From Camillea tinctor (Eukaryota; Ascomycota; Sordariomycetes; Xylariales; Xylariaceae): 64,000 nucleotides of DNA. Of this stretch, positions 37,473-49,474 are shown piece by piece (the stretch's first letter is position 1; each line of letters begins with the position of its first letter). The notes under the pieces are model-generated. The model made no database searches and was not told the origin of the DNA. It worked only from the letters and a program-made list of their open reading frames with translations. Position numbers and translations under genes: made by a program. Where the stretch lies: positions 171,154 through 235,153 of the forward strand of contig MU394117.1 of NCBI GenBank assembly GCA_022578605.1. Reading direction: 5' to 3'.

Positions 37473-37857
37473 GTGTCCACAGCCGGTATCCCTATTTTTG
37501 TCTCTGTCGTAAGGTGTGCCGAATATAGAAACTGGACACAAGTTTTGGCGAAGCTTGTGGAATTACTTACTTCCCATAACTCTCATATTTTAAGTTATTA
37601 CGCTGGTTCCGGGAAACAAGACAAGATAAACATTCGGAGAATTTCATACCGGAATCCTACCCATATGAGACCCGATAAGTCAGAGCATCAATGCGCATAT
37701 TATGTGGTCATCAAAGGGGTCAGAATAGATGAGGACTATTTGACAGTGGTCATTCAAATGTACCCAGGTCGTAAATATGGTAAGTGTCACTGATTATTAA
37801 CACCGATATATTGACTTCGCAGAGGATAGCTGCTATGCGGAGGGTTCACTTACATAA
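37473..37857 (+). CDS. Weak candidate: partial spliced small gene of unknown function
   Basis: An open frame from about 37473 to 37779 has balanced, protein-like composition (residues such as AYYVVIKG, LTVVIQMYPG). It runs into a good intron: donor GTAAGT at 37780, a CTGAT/TTGAC branch-like site and acceptor CGCAG at 37822. Splicing gives a short last exon ending in TAA at 37855-37857. No ATG lies near the 5' end of the frame. An upstream exon starting at the ATG at 37393 and ending near 37427 is possible but would need a weak donor (GTTAGG). It may be a gene fragment or pseudogene. I recognise no family. Confidence 0.25.
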
Positions 37858-40800
37858 CCGTGTCTTGCCAGTACTTACCTACCCAACCTAGTAGTCAGTT
37901 TTCACTGATAAGTTTCAACCTGTGGCCTTAGACACATGCATGACTTGACGTCTTAAGGCTTTGTCGCTCAACATCAGCAAGATAGATGAGGTTCCTGACA
38001 TAGCATCCATGTCAACCGGGTCAACATCCGAAGTGAATCAAGCATTCCCTGGGGAAGAAGTGATTGGTTCTCGGGAAACGACGTAGCTGTCAAGGCAGTC
38101 ATGGAAGTTCGAGGAAGGCAAGGTTTCTCATCCCATCATGTCATGTCGTATGCATGAGGATATGAGGCTGTCAGCCAGGTCTCCACAAACCTTGGGACCA
38201 GAGGAACTGTCCTAGACATGCTAACCCGTCCAAGCTCCGACCTCGTGAGCATGTTTTAATGGTTTATAGCTGATGATTTAATTGACATATTGGACGACCC
38301 GCTATGCATGGAATAAGCTGTATCTGTGGTTTGGGTAAACTTCGTTACATTGTGCTGTCCAATCTCAAGCTGGCGGGTTATAGCAGCTTGTGACATCTGA
38401 GAGGTATGTCTCGGACAGTCAAAGCGTTTTTGGTCCTTCATGCGATAACCTATGTTGTCCCGAGACAAGGAGAGAGAGAAAGAGCGAATGAGCTAACTAC
38501 TCTGCAAAGGTAGAAAGAGGTTTGGTATACTCCGTTGATTGAGGCTATCTGCGGTTAGTAATAATCCTTAGAGACTTATAGTTCAGTTGGAACTGAGAAG
38601 AGCTACATGGGGGCTGGATATTGAATGGGTAATTTCACTTGTCTTGCTGTATCGACAAGCCGTTGATACAAAGGCGATCCAAAGATGGCAAAGGACCGGA
38701 CACAAGAAGTACTCATCATGATGTTTTAACCGGTTCTCCACACTCCGGTCTGAAAGACAATGGAGAGACCCACCGCCGACTACTTTTTAGAGATATATCA
38801 GGGTATCTATACTTCTACACCAGCAACTCCATATCATGCCATCGACCTGGACACTTTAACGAGTGATCTTTATACCCGCTATTATCAACATTCGGCTCCA
38901 GTTGTTCCGAGCAGAACATAACGAGGCCCACTGTGGACAAGTTATGAAGGTGATAGCTGAATGCATAGCCACTTGCCCGAATACGGGAGCTTTCCTGACT
39001 GTCTTTTCTCTTAATAATTTTTAGGGGGTATGAAACAAGAAGCATTGATGAGGATGTAAGTTGTATTCCGTAGACAGCTCTGTGGCGTCGCGTTACGCGA
39101 CACCCCCTAAGACGCGTCGCGAAAAAAAAAAAAAAAAGGCTATTTAACCTGATCATTTAAAGGGCGGTGAGTTTCTGAGCGTGTCTAGGGGGAGAATGCG
39201 ACCCATCCAATTATGTTTCGTCCACATTACAAAGAAACCCCACCTACATTAGTTAGAGAACAAGACGTACCTCTATACAACTAGACTATACTCGCAGGTG
39301 GTTGTGGGTAGTGTAGTTGTAGGTGGGTGTGAGTATGAGCGGAAGTGGGGGCGTAAGTGCGATGAAATGGTCTGTGTGCATCTGTCGTGGGTGAAGATGA
39401 ATAATACGCTGCGATATGAGCTTTACCGGCAGAATCGTGGTGGTGATTTGCGGTAGATAGAGGCTGATAAGAAATCAACGAATACATTTCGTGGTTTTGA
39501 CCGAAAATGTTTGTTGCCGTCTGAGTGGCTTACTATGTAATACCTTATACAACACGAACAGCAGTCTAGATCTGGCACTTGTCGTAGATCTCAGCCTCAT
39601 TATGGCTTGAATACAACGCGCGAATTCTTGCTTTGAGCGGTCTTGTACGCTCTTACGCCCCATATAAGAGCCCTGCCCTGCACTACTCAACACTATATTG
39701 TACTCACTTTTATTCACTCGCTCCTCCCAATCCGGACCCGCCCCTACGTAGTGGCAGTGTAAGTGAATAAGTAAGTAAGTACTGTAGGCGTTGTAAAGTT
39801 AGTTCCGCGAAAGGGATCACGCATCTACCCGACAGAGAGTTGTCTTGGATACTGCTATAAAGATCCTTGCACTTGCGTCAATGCTTTGTTACCGTGTATG
39901 CTGCCACCGACTCCGGGTAGTGGAGGTATCCCTCCCGAGAAAATGTCAAGTGACTCGTGAACGGGTGTGAATCCTTTTGGGAAGGGAGGTTGCTGCAATA
40001 CTGTATGGACGTGGTGTTGATGTGATGGGTCTTGGTCTTGTCTTTCTAGATGGATGCCAGCCAAAGCGCAAAGTGAGGGGTGAAGAGAGAGGGAGAGGAA
40101 GAGGAGACTTATTAAGTCGGTAGATTAGCACCCGTTTCTATTTATTCTCTAACCGCCCGTGCGTATTCAGGGATCACCAAGGATTCCCCACGCCGCTACG
40201 GATCGCCCAAGAGAAACTGTATTCATGCTAGCATTGAGTTTTATTATTATTATTATTGTTCTTTTGAGTGGCGTTCAATGTATCTCATCTAGGGTCCTCG
40301 TATGTACGCTGGACACAGTTATTGACGGATCCAGAGAACCCTTCTACTGTCGATCGGGAGGTATGTGGTGCGATAGGGATTTAATTTTGGGATGGAGGGG
40401 AGCTTCTGGTAGCATATGACCTGCATCTCAACGATCCAGTCGCACGATCCATATCTCTGTTGGGTTTGGAGACTGGAAGACCCAATCGATGTGCATACAC
40501 ACGATGCACAGTCTTCAGAGTTTTTTTTTTTTGGGCCTCCTCTCTCGCGGGACGATCCTCTCCACCAAGCTCCAATCGGGGTAGTCGATTCTGTGACTCT
40601 CGAATGAACTACAGATGGTGTGAGTAGAATTTGATTGGGTATTTCCTCTTAGTCAATTTCAAAGTTGTGGAATGATTGTCTCTTTACAGACTAACACAAC
40701 GACTCTACACTAGATAGAACCCCGTTAACCAGACTTTTGTTTTCGTTCGTTCTAGCCCGGGTATCTCGCTCTGGACACATTGAGAGGACAAATGGGAATG

Positions 40801-43787
40801 AGAATCCCAGGGCACATACTGGCTTCTGCACTCTTCCGGATATAAATCATGATTCGATGAGCTAGAGGTGAGTAGATTTGTCCTATATCCAGAATATCTT
40901 TCACCGGTGGGATGGTCACGACAGCCCCACGTGCTTGTGATAATCAAGCAACCCATATACGTACCTAGTAGTAAGTGATTCAGCCGTGTCCCCTTCCCCC
41001 CTTCTCCTTGGAGGTATGGATAATATTCAATCCTTTTGGAGAGGGTCTGGATTAGGCAGTGCTGCAACGTACATACCATAGGTACATCGAGACGCAAAAT
41101 GAGGGCATGGCAATCTGTGGTCCTTGTGTACAATGTCGTCGTTCGCCCTCGAACCGTCCTATGAGAGAAAGGGCTGGTTCTGGCTAATGCAAGTTGCCTG
41201 CACGCCTTAGCGAAATCCCAATAGGGCTTTAGTCTCCAAGCCTCTCGGGGCTGGCAATGACATGAGAATGCGTTGGCGGTTTATCTCGGCCTGCAACTCT
41301 CTGCCGCTACCTGCTAGTAATACATGCAGTTTCGTCCATTGGGACAGAATGAACCGTCGTCTATTCGTGCTTTCGCCTTCATGGAGCTGGGATATGGGTT
41401 CGAATGAGTAAGGCTCACAGGACTCTACATTCTAGAGTGACGACATTGGAGAATAACTAAGGAGTAAGGAGAAATGATAAAAAGAAAAACGGGAAAACAG
41501 AAATCAAGATAGTACAATCCATTTCAGTTAACTGCGTAACCACCAGAGACATGTAGCTTATTCAAAGAAGTAAATACCGAAACCGAATTGATACCCAAGC
41601 TTGGACTTGGGCATTAAATTCCGAGTATGGACGAGAAATATGACCTCAGAGAGAGGGGGGATTGAGGTAGAGAAAGAGAGTGAGAGAAAAAAAAAAACTT
41701 CTTTCTCAGCCGGCCTCTCGCGTTCGGTGGATCTAAAGGTGTCTTTTTGGGGGGAAACTCTTTTAATTCCCGCGCTCTCTCTTCTTCTGCTGTCCTTCGT
41801 CCTCTTCCTGCAAACCCCGTTTTATACTACCATGCATCCACTCAGAGCCTTAGACTCGCCACCTTTATCGAGCCTGAAGAAAAGCCTGAACACCCGACTG
41901 GACTGGACTGGATGACAATAACCAACGGGACGGGAGCATCGGGGTAGAGGCAAGTAAAGATCTGCCCTTAACGGCCACCAACCAGACAGCTTTTTTCTTT
42001 CTTTCTTTCCAGGAGTCGGCGTGACAACTGATGGTATGGTACGAGGGATCAGATACAGGGATTACTAGCATTGACCATTTTCCGTGTGTGTCTGTCAAGT
42101 CAGTCAGTCAAGTCAGTCTATACGACACAACCTAGGTCAAATACACTACACCACACTGGGTATCTGTCTGTTGTCCTGACAAGGAAAGACTTGGCTGACT
42201 TTGTATTACCAATTCAACAAGCAAAAGAGCGGGAATTAATATTTCTCTGGTGTTGTGTTCTGTCCCTGTACTTGTCTTATCCTGTCTTGTTTGTTGTTTA
42301 TTTTTTTATTTTATTTTTCTCAATCCATTTCTTTTTTCTTTTTCTTTTTTTTTCTTAGTTTTCTCATCTTAAACACATAAAATATTCTGGAAACATTGGT
42401 TTCCCTTTTCTATTCTTATTTTTCTTTTTTCTCTCTCTCTCTCTCCCTTCTCTCCACTCTATTACGGGAGACCCACTGTTGGGTATCGTTTTGTATCCAT
42501 AAACCCTGTCCGGCAGCCAGAAACCAAGCCAAGCTGGTCAAGCGTGATCCAGGATTAGGGCCCTTTCTTTCTTGTGGCCCACTCTCCCCTCCTCCCCCTC
42601 TCCTCTTACACTAAAGGACTGGGACCCGCCTAAAACTCCTTCCTTCCTGCAAGCACTCAAAAAGAACAGACACAGAAAGTAAAAGGGCAAGGCAGGCAGG
42701 AAGGAGAAAAATAAGAAAGGGCAAAGGGCAAAGGGAAAAGAGAAAAGGGAAAATAAGGAAAGAGACAGGGTCCCCCAGTCTTTTTTTTTCTTTTTCTTTT
42801 TTTTCTTGAAGGTACGAAGCGCAGAAGTACATGTATCGATATACCTAGTTAAAACTAGTATCGACAACCAACCGAATTGGCCGCTAAAGTCCACACACAG
42901 TCATCAAGCGCTGTCCATTCTCTCCCCCCCCTTTTCTTCTCTCTCTCTCCTTCGCTCGACCATATCTGTTTTCCTGTGAATCATTCCTACGACAGCCACT
43001 TGCATCCTGCATCCTCAACTTTTTTGCTTCTACCTCAATCGACGGACTGTGCTTTACCATTACCCACAGGTCCACCTCGAGCTATCATCTGGTACCCTAA
43101 GGTCCGCATTGCTTCGCATTGCTGTGCATTGCTGCGTTCACATCTCACATTTTTTGCTTTCCTTTTTTTCTTACCCGCCTTACGTACACACCAACCAACC
43201 TATTATCTATCTACCTACCTACCTACCTACCTACGGTTACCAACCAAAGGAGGTACATAGCGTAGCCCACCCATCCACCCAATATACACACACCAATCTG
43301 ACCGCCCCCGACAAATCCGCAACCTGATCTTCTACATCTACTATCACCTACTTCTTCTCCTCTTCGCCCGCCATATTCTCTCTTTCGAGAATATCTTTTT
43401 TCCCTCTTTCTCTCCGCATCTATCTGCTTTCGGCTCAGACCAGATCGTGGTCCTTTCCAAACTATCATTATCCGAAAAGGAAAATACTCTATTCTACGTT
43501 GGATTGGTTTACACCCCAACTACGAAAGGGAAAGAATAAAATAAAAAAATAAAAGACATTTTTGTTATCCTCTCTTCGGCCCTCCTTCCGATTACTGCGA
43601 TCACACAAGGCACTTTCCTCGAGAAAGCATAAAGCGAGACGAGAAAGCTATTGAAGCATCGAATTCTAGACCGGACTAGTCGTTGTCGACTCTCCCTTTT
43701 CCAAGGCATATTTAGCCTCTGGATATTTACATTTCCCCGTCACTAGACAGTTCATTGGCAGGCCGCTACGTGAGTAAAATTCTTGCC
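37858..43787. other. Intergenic region before the proline-rich protein gene
   Basis: No supportable gene. The longest frame, 40705-41133 on the minus strand, lacks protein-like composition. It contains a homo-A run at 39122-39137, an ATT repeat at 40240-40258 and very T/C-rich tracts from about 42.28 kb onward. The final 1.5 kb, with runs such as CTCTCTCTCTC at 42.43 and 42.93 kb and the CTAC repeat at 43207-43234, is the probable promoter and long 5' leader of the next gene. Confidence 0.5.
42890..43240 (+). promoter_or_regulatory. Pyrimidine-rich 5' leader or promoter of the 562-aa gene
   Basis: Strongly T/C-biased plus-strand sequence ends in a (CTAC) array at 43207-43234, about 550 bp before the start codon. 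Such CT tracts commonly lie near fungal transcription starts. No single TATA box is evident. The role is inferred from composition and position. Confidence 0.4.
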
Positions 43788-45476
43788 ATGGGGAAACATC
43801 CACCATCCTACGATCATGTTGCATATTGCGAGGAGGCAGACGATGATGGTGAGCCATTGACTGGCGTTGCACCGAAATATGCCCGATCGGTTGTTGCGGA
43901 AACTCCCAACACCGGTAGATCGCGGAGAGAGTCGAGGAGTGGCGAAGCGACATCACCAATAGTACATCCTTCAACTGACTCGTCCGACTCGACAGCGCCC
44001 CCTTCCAAGAAGATATCCAAGATGAAATCGAAAGACGAAAGACGGAAGTCGATTCCCGTCGTGCAGAAACGTCCTCCGGCACGCCAGTCTAAGACGGCAC
44101 CGCACCCCGTGTCGAGAGCATCAGACGACGCCTCCTACTATGGAGTGCCGCACCAGACCGTTGTTCCCGCAGGTGCGAGACCTCGCGCCCATACGCGACC
44201 CGAGAGTTATTATGGCCAGCCCATAAGGCCTCAGCAGCGACCGCCCATGTCTCATTCGGCTTACTACCATCAACCGCCTCCCTCGCAGTTCTCTGGCCCG
44301 CCGTACCACCCTCCCCCTCCTCCCTCGTGGATGGGCGGGCCCCCAATGCCCCCGGGTCCTCCAGGGCCGCCGATGGGCTCGATGGCCATGGTTCACCAAC
44401 ACCCAATGCCGCCCCCTCCGCCTCCTGTTCCGGACTACTTTGCCCGGGACCTATCCCTAAGGTTCAAACGACCACAATCGGTAGGGTATGGCCCACCTCC
44501 ACACCCCCACGAATATGAGCCACCGGTCAAGGAGAAAGCTCTCACTGGTAGGCGACCTTCAGTATCGTCGAGGAAGGCTAGTAAGGATTATGTCGGTAAG
44601 GAGTACATCAGTAAGGAGTACGACGATCGCTCGAGGATGCCTCCTCCTGCACGACCCAAGTCTGCGCGACAAGAGCGATTGGTCTTCCGACCTCCACCTC
44701 CAACAAATATGAGGAAACCGGTAGATTATCACGAGGAAGAATACGACGACGACGATCTGGATGATGATGATGATTCGTTAATTTATGATTCTGTATCCCG
44801 ACGTGCTTCAGTCGAGTATGGCTCGGGCGCTTTACCCATCAGGCAACGTCGTCAAAGCATTGGCCAAAGAACCCTTGAACTGGATTCCGATGATTACGAC
44901 AGTGATGATTTGGACTCGGAACCAGCGCCATCCCGAGGGCGCCGCAACTCGTTTGTGAACTTCGAAGATAAAGTCCGCTCTGCTTCTCGATATCAGGAAG
45001 ATGTCAGCGGGTCGACTCCACCCTTGACGGCTGAGGCTCTTCGACAAGTCAAGAATGGAGGTAGCAGCCGTTCAACCCGTAGTAGTGGTAGCCGGGACGA
45101 AAGCGAATACAAACACTCGGCAACAACTCGCACCACGAGGTCTGGAAGTGGCGAAGATGATATCACCATCAAGATCCCCATGGGTGCCGTAGTTGAAGTC
45201 GGAAACACCAAAATTCATTGTAGAGATGGTGGTGACATTAGTGTTGGCCGTCCCGGAACTACTCGTGGAAGCAGCGACCGCGGAAACTCGACCTATGGAG
45301 ACGACAGGAAGAGCCGGGCAGACCGTTCGGCCACCCGAACCCGGGCCAGCTCTCAAGCAGAATCATACACACGGGTCGCTCCACCTCTACAACCGCCCCG
45401 AATGCCCCCGCTATTGAATCATGGCGGTTATGCTCCCCACTCCGCTCATTGGGGCCGTTATGATGACTATTACTGA
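43788..45476 (+). CDS. Disordered proline-rich and acidic protein (562 aa)
   Basis: The frame is open from a TTG at 43755, but the first ATG is 43788 (MGKHPPSYDHV), taken as the start; it ends at TGA 45474-45476. The protein is almost wholly low complexity. Residues ~138-217 are Pro/Gly/Tyr/His-rich with PPPP runs. Acidic Asp runs lie at ~316-334 and ~364-379, separated by basic RQRRQS-type phosphosite-like segments. A short better-ordered stretch at ~456-487 (ITIKIPMGAVVEVGNTKIHC) could form beta strands, and the tail is Arg/Ser then Pro/Tyr-rich. There is no membrane segment or signal peptide. Poly-Pro runs suggest SH3, WW or profilin binding (inference). A GTGAGT donor-like sequence at 43770 just upstream leaves open a spliced alternative 5' end. 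I do not recognise a named family. Confidence 0.8.
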   Translation: MGKHPPSYDHVAYCEEADDDGEPLTGVAPKYARSVVAETPNTGRSRRESRSGEATSPIVHPSTDSSDSTAPPSKKISKMKSKDERRKSIPVVQKRPPARQSKTAPHPVSRASDDASYYGVPHQTVVPAGARPRAHTRPESYYGQPIRPQQRPPMSHSAYYHQPPPSQFSGPPYHPPPPPSWMGGPPMPPGPPGPPMGSMAMVHQHPMPPPPPPVPDYFARDLSLRFKRPQSVGYGPPPHPHEYEPPVKEKALTGRRPSVSSRKASKDYVGKEYISKEYDDRSRMPPPARPKSARQERLVFRPPPPTNMRKPVDYHEEEYDDDDLDDDDDSLIYDSVSRRASVEYGSGALPIRQRRQSIGQRTLELDSDDYDSDDLDSEPAPSRGRRNSFVNFEDKVRSASRYQEDVSGSTPPLTAEALRQVKNGGSSRSTRSSGSRDESEYKHSATTRTTRSGSGEDDITIKIPMGAVVEVGNTKIHCRDGGDISVGRPGTTRGSSDRGNSTYGDDRKSRADRSATRTRASSQAESYTRVAPPLQPPRMPPLLNHGGYAPHSAHWGRYDDYY

Positions 45477-45763
45477 CATGGGCAATTGCTGCTGCAAAAA
45501 GCATTGACATATTAATTCTTTCTTCTTTGGCGAAGCCAACCCCACCTCACAAAATGTTTTTTTTTCAAGCTGTTCGTGTTGATTTGGATGCTATTTACAC
45601 TCATGTGTCCTATGTCTGGCATTGCCTTGCCGGAGAAAAAAAAAGGTCAACTAAAAGCTGATACCCCCAATTCATTTTGAACTTGAAAAATGTCGGAAGA
45701 TGGAGGTGCGCAATGTTCTGTTACTGTTATTTCTTCGAGATTTTATTTTTCTTCTCTGGTCAT

Positions 45764-45964
45764 CTAGACTATGAGATATGAGCGATGAGATGCATGGATG
45801 ATGATATTTGAAAGGTTAATAGGAGGGAGGTTGTGGTTTGTGCGGATCATGATTGCATTTTCATATCGTTTCCTTTCCTTCATAGTGAGGATGTCTTGCC
45901 TGGCTTTCTCTAGGAGGTCCTCCGTCAATTTTTCTTGTTTCTTAGGCCGTATTGGCTGGGCCAT
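45764..45964 (-). CDS. Weak candidate small ORF, charged 66-aa peptide
   Basis: ATG at 45964 to TGA at 45764. The frame is open further upstream to 46039, giving 91 codons in all. The upstream codons also look protein-like (LRHANAINSTLKAEGIAHN), which suggests this could be the last exon of a gene whose 5' part I could not find. Composition is charged and helical, rich in Lys, Glu and Ile. No clean acceptor joins it to the protein-like frame just upstream (46047-46105), because that frame's junction does not keep phase. Function unknown. Confidence 0.25.
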   Translation of the reverse strand: MAQPIRPKKQEKLTEDLLEKARQDILTMKERKRYENAIMIRTNHNLPPINLSNIIIHASHRSYLIV

Positions 45965-46353
45965 GTTGTGTGCGATACCTTCTGCTTTGAGGGTCGAGTT
46001 GATCGCATTCGCATGGCGTAAGAGTTGGACCGATAGACCTTACCTGTATGGCAGTGAAGTTCGCACTTCGTTTAGCAGCGGGAATTTCTGCTATTTTCTC
46101 TTTTTTTTTTGGTTTTTAATGCATTTCGTATCTCTTTAGCTTATCATGATTCATTCTCATCTCATACACGGAAGCCGGTGAAGTTGTTTTATTTCTGGTG
46201 ATATCCTTACACCGTGGTGGTACGCGGGGCAGTACGAGATTCACCATTGCCTGCTTAATTACATACTACTTTCACGAATTTGGATTTTCTAGTTGGCAGC
46301 ACTTTCGATATGCTTGTGAATATGCAGCCTCAATTTTTGACAATTTACTTGAC

Positions 46354-46385
46354 GACTGGCTGACTGGACTGACTGGACTGACTGG
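46354..46385 (+). repeat. Short tandem repeat, GACTGGACT unit
   Basis: About three imperfect copies of a GACTGGACT-type unit of 9-10 bases, starting at GACTGGCTGACTGG. Confidence 0.8.
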
Positions 46386-48374
46386 AGTGTCTGGGTATAT
46401 CAGCTAGAGGTGCATGGCAGCCACTGACTAGGATACCGCCAAGATAATCACTTTCCTATGTTAATGAAATTTTTTTTTTTTTGCTACTCCAAACTATCTT
46501 CGTCGTCGCGTTCACTGATGATCTGATTATGGTTTAACCGTTGTCATGTGGTGAGCGCACTTGGCACTCCTTCTCACATCTTCTCCACGCCGATCTCAGT
46601 ACGTTCTGGACCAGACTGGTAGATACATGGGTTATGCCTTCTTTGCCACTGATTGACGTGTCGAATTCATTCTAAGCCTATCCTTTCCTTTGATCATCTT
46701 TCGCATCTTTTCACTACATATATTGTGTGTGACCCTCTACCTACTGGCTGGACAGATGGACCCTTAAATCTGGGTCGCCACACCGGTTTTAGTCTTGTCG
46801 ATCATACCGATTCTACTTTTTCCACCCAATCCCCAAAGTTTTCTGTTTTATGGTATACCTTTCAGTGGAGAAGGAAGAGTTATGTACCCGGTGGGTGAGA
46901 TAAGGCGACCCGGGCAGAAGGGGAGCCTTCTGGTATACCTCAAAGGTGGAAAAGAGAGAGAAAAAAATCTTTATTACCTTCCAATGAGCAGCTTGTCACC
47001 CCCCCTTACCGATTGGGACCTAGACAGGCAAGGTAGCTTATGCGTCACGACGCTAGCCACGTCAAAAGGGGTCATCATGTACTGTAGAAAGAAAGAAGAA
47101 AGCAGCAGGAAGACTGGAAGAGAGGCGAATGCTAAACCCGACATATTGGAGAATGGAGCCTGGGCCGAATTAATAGGCAGGTATCCTACTTGGCAAGGCA
47201 AAGTAGGATAAAAAGGAGCAAGACGAGGCTAGCTGGAGGAGCATGTAGCGCGCGTGTTTGAAGGCGAGTGGACGAAAGCTGCATGAGCAACGCTCGGGCA
47301 TGGGATTAAGCCGTGTCTTTCCCCTTTCTCTAATTAACTTACCTGCACTTTCGCATCAGTGGCTGAATTGTACGGTTGGAATTTAATACCACTAGTCACG
47401 CTGGAGCTACACACGATATAGTAATCTTGATGGGGAGACATTCGATGCACATTGATGACCCATATACCACTAGTTAGTGTGGTTTGCTCAGAACTACGAG
47501 ATTGAAATATTTTTATCGAATTCCTTTCCCAATTGTATTATACATGGCAATTCGTCACTCCTCCCCTTGTGGCGCTCTTTAGGGTGGACTCCCCCTCTCC
47601 CCCCCTTACTCCCCTCATGGACCAAATGGTTCAACAAGATTCCAGAATAATTCCTCGATCCCGGAATTGACACAAGTACGGGGTAAGACAAGGCCGAAAG
47701 GGAAAAGGACCATTTGATACGTCGGTGAAACGTGCCTCCAAACATCACAAGTGTGTGACATTAATGAAAAAAATTGGATCGTTCGTCTTATAATTATTTG
47801 ATTTTCTACTAGTTGTACGTACATAGGTTAGTGTAATAGGTATTGTCGTTCCCCTTCCCACTCGTCTTCCCTCCAAGTGCCGACTCACGCGATGGAGAAT
47901 CACATGAGAGAGAGACAAACGAAATAAGGTGACAATGTGATTTGCAAACCAGATGTTCAGACTCCCCCTTTACTTTCAAAATTGGAATTATCATACTATG
48001 TGCATACTATGTGGGCGGTTAGCGATACTAATCATGTTTGACATTGGCGCTCAGAGAACTACCTACCCAGTGTAGACAAGACCAGTACAGACTAGACCAG
48101 GCCGGGACGGACCAGCTTTAACAAAAGTCGCATGAACTTGCCGCCCACTTGACGCGGCGATGTTTGGAGGGGAGATCGACGGGCGGTTCTAGAGTGGGTC
48201 GTCCTAGAAGTACGGAGTAGTAGGTATGTCCCATATATAGGTCTGTACAGATGTAGGTATACATACATGTAAGCAAGTTCCAAACTCTAGTGTACCAAGT
48301 AGTAGTTGTATTATAACGGAGGTACTGGGGTAGTAAGTAAGGGGATGGTTATGGAAAAAAAACAGGATTATGCT

Positions 48375-49330
48375 TAGGTCTGTGTCATCCTAGCAAAAAA
48401 GCTGCTTTACATAGCAATTGCTTTTGCTGGCTATGCTATTAACTTAAATTGTTTACTTAAACATTTAACTTTTAACACCACTTTTAACCTTACGATGCTG
48501 AATTAATTGCTGATTTTTTTACGTTATTAAGGCTTATGCTTATTAATGAATTTTATAATAGTTTTTAATGTTTTAATATATATATAGCTTAATTTTACAT
48601 ATAAATTTATATATAAACTAGTTAATTAAATTAATTAATAAATAATTTTTATAATTATTATAATTATTATTTTATTGCAAGTATTTTATTAATTTATAAT
48701 ATTTATTTTTTATAATAAAAGTTATATATGTTATAATAAAAATAATAATAAAAAATTTAAAAAGTATTAAAAAAGTTATTAATTAACCTTTTTAATTAAT
48801 TATTAATAATTATATAATAAAAACAAGAAGTTATTATATACCCCGCATATAAATAAGTTGCGCTTTTTTGCGCAACTTTAATTAAATAGTTTTTTTTTAA
48901 ACATAAATATATAACCGTTTTTTACACTTATTATTATTTTTATTTTTTTTAATACATATATTTATTAATAATTATAAAGCTTTTTTAACGGTTATAAAAA
49001 AACTTAATTTATATAAAAACTTATTAAATAATTTTTAAACTTTTTAAAGCTTAATTAATTAATTTAAAAGTTTAAAAATAAATTATAAATAATTTTATTT
49101 ATAATAAAACGTATAATTTATAATAAAAAAAAACATTAAATAAGTTAATATTTAATAATTAATTAACTTAAAAATCTATTAAGCCATTTTGCGTATATTT
49201 ATTAAATTAATCAATGTGGGGATTTAACAGCATTTTTTTAAGATATTATATAAGGCTTAGCTGCTTTTTACCGTGAATGCTTTGTTAAATAAGCAGCTTG
49301 TGGGTATTAAGCATGGTGTTGCTAAAGTGC
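48375..49330. mobile_element. AT-only block, probable RIP-degraded repeat
   Basis: From about 48430 to 49250 the sequence is nearly pure A and T, flanked by ordinary DNA. Surviving C residues sit mainly before T or G (GCTT, ACGG), as in the remnant at 23.8-24.9 kb. The ends are more GC-rich and share short inverted pieces (AAGCTGCTT near 48399 and, inverted, near 49296), but I cannot define clean terminal repeats or a target duplication. It holds one perfect GC-containing hairpin at 48855-48878. It is most simply an old transposon erased by RIP; an AT-rich isochore island or a centromere-like satellite is less likely. Confidence 0.55.
48855..48878. repeat. Perfect hairpin inside the AT-only block
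   Basis: AAGTTGCGC, a six-T loop, then GCGCAACTT: a 9-bp perfect stem. It holds most of the G+C in several hundred bases of A+T. Confidence 0.9.
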
Positions 49331-49474
49331 ATGACCACCCCCTAAGTAATAGGTAACCTATGATTAACCGTTCACAAAAAAAAATGTGGCAAGAAACTGT
49401 TAATGTGTTACTGTAAAGTTCACAACCGTTTAGGGGGGAAGGAAGATCCCGCCGCCCCGTCTAAAGGGTAAGTA

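Larger units (their letters stand above)
45477..48374. other. Intergenic region after the proline-rich protein gene
   Basis: The first few hundred bases are the probable 3' UTR. A small minus-strand open frame at 45764-45964 is listed separately. A short tandem repeat lies at 46354-46385. The rest shows only short frames on both strands and no recognisable gene or RNA. Confidence 0.5.

Noticed and set aside
40705..41133. 142-codon minus-strand frame
   Set aside because: Composition is unlike the real genes here and no splice partners exist.
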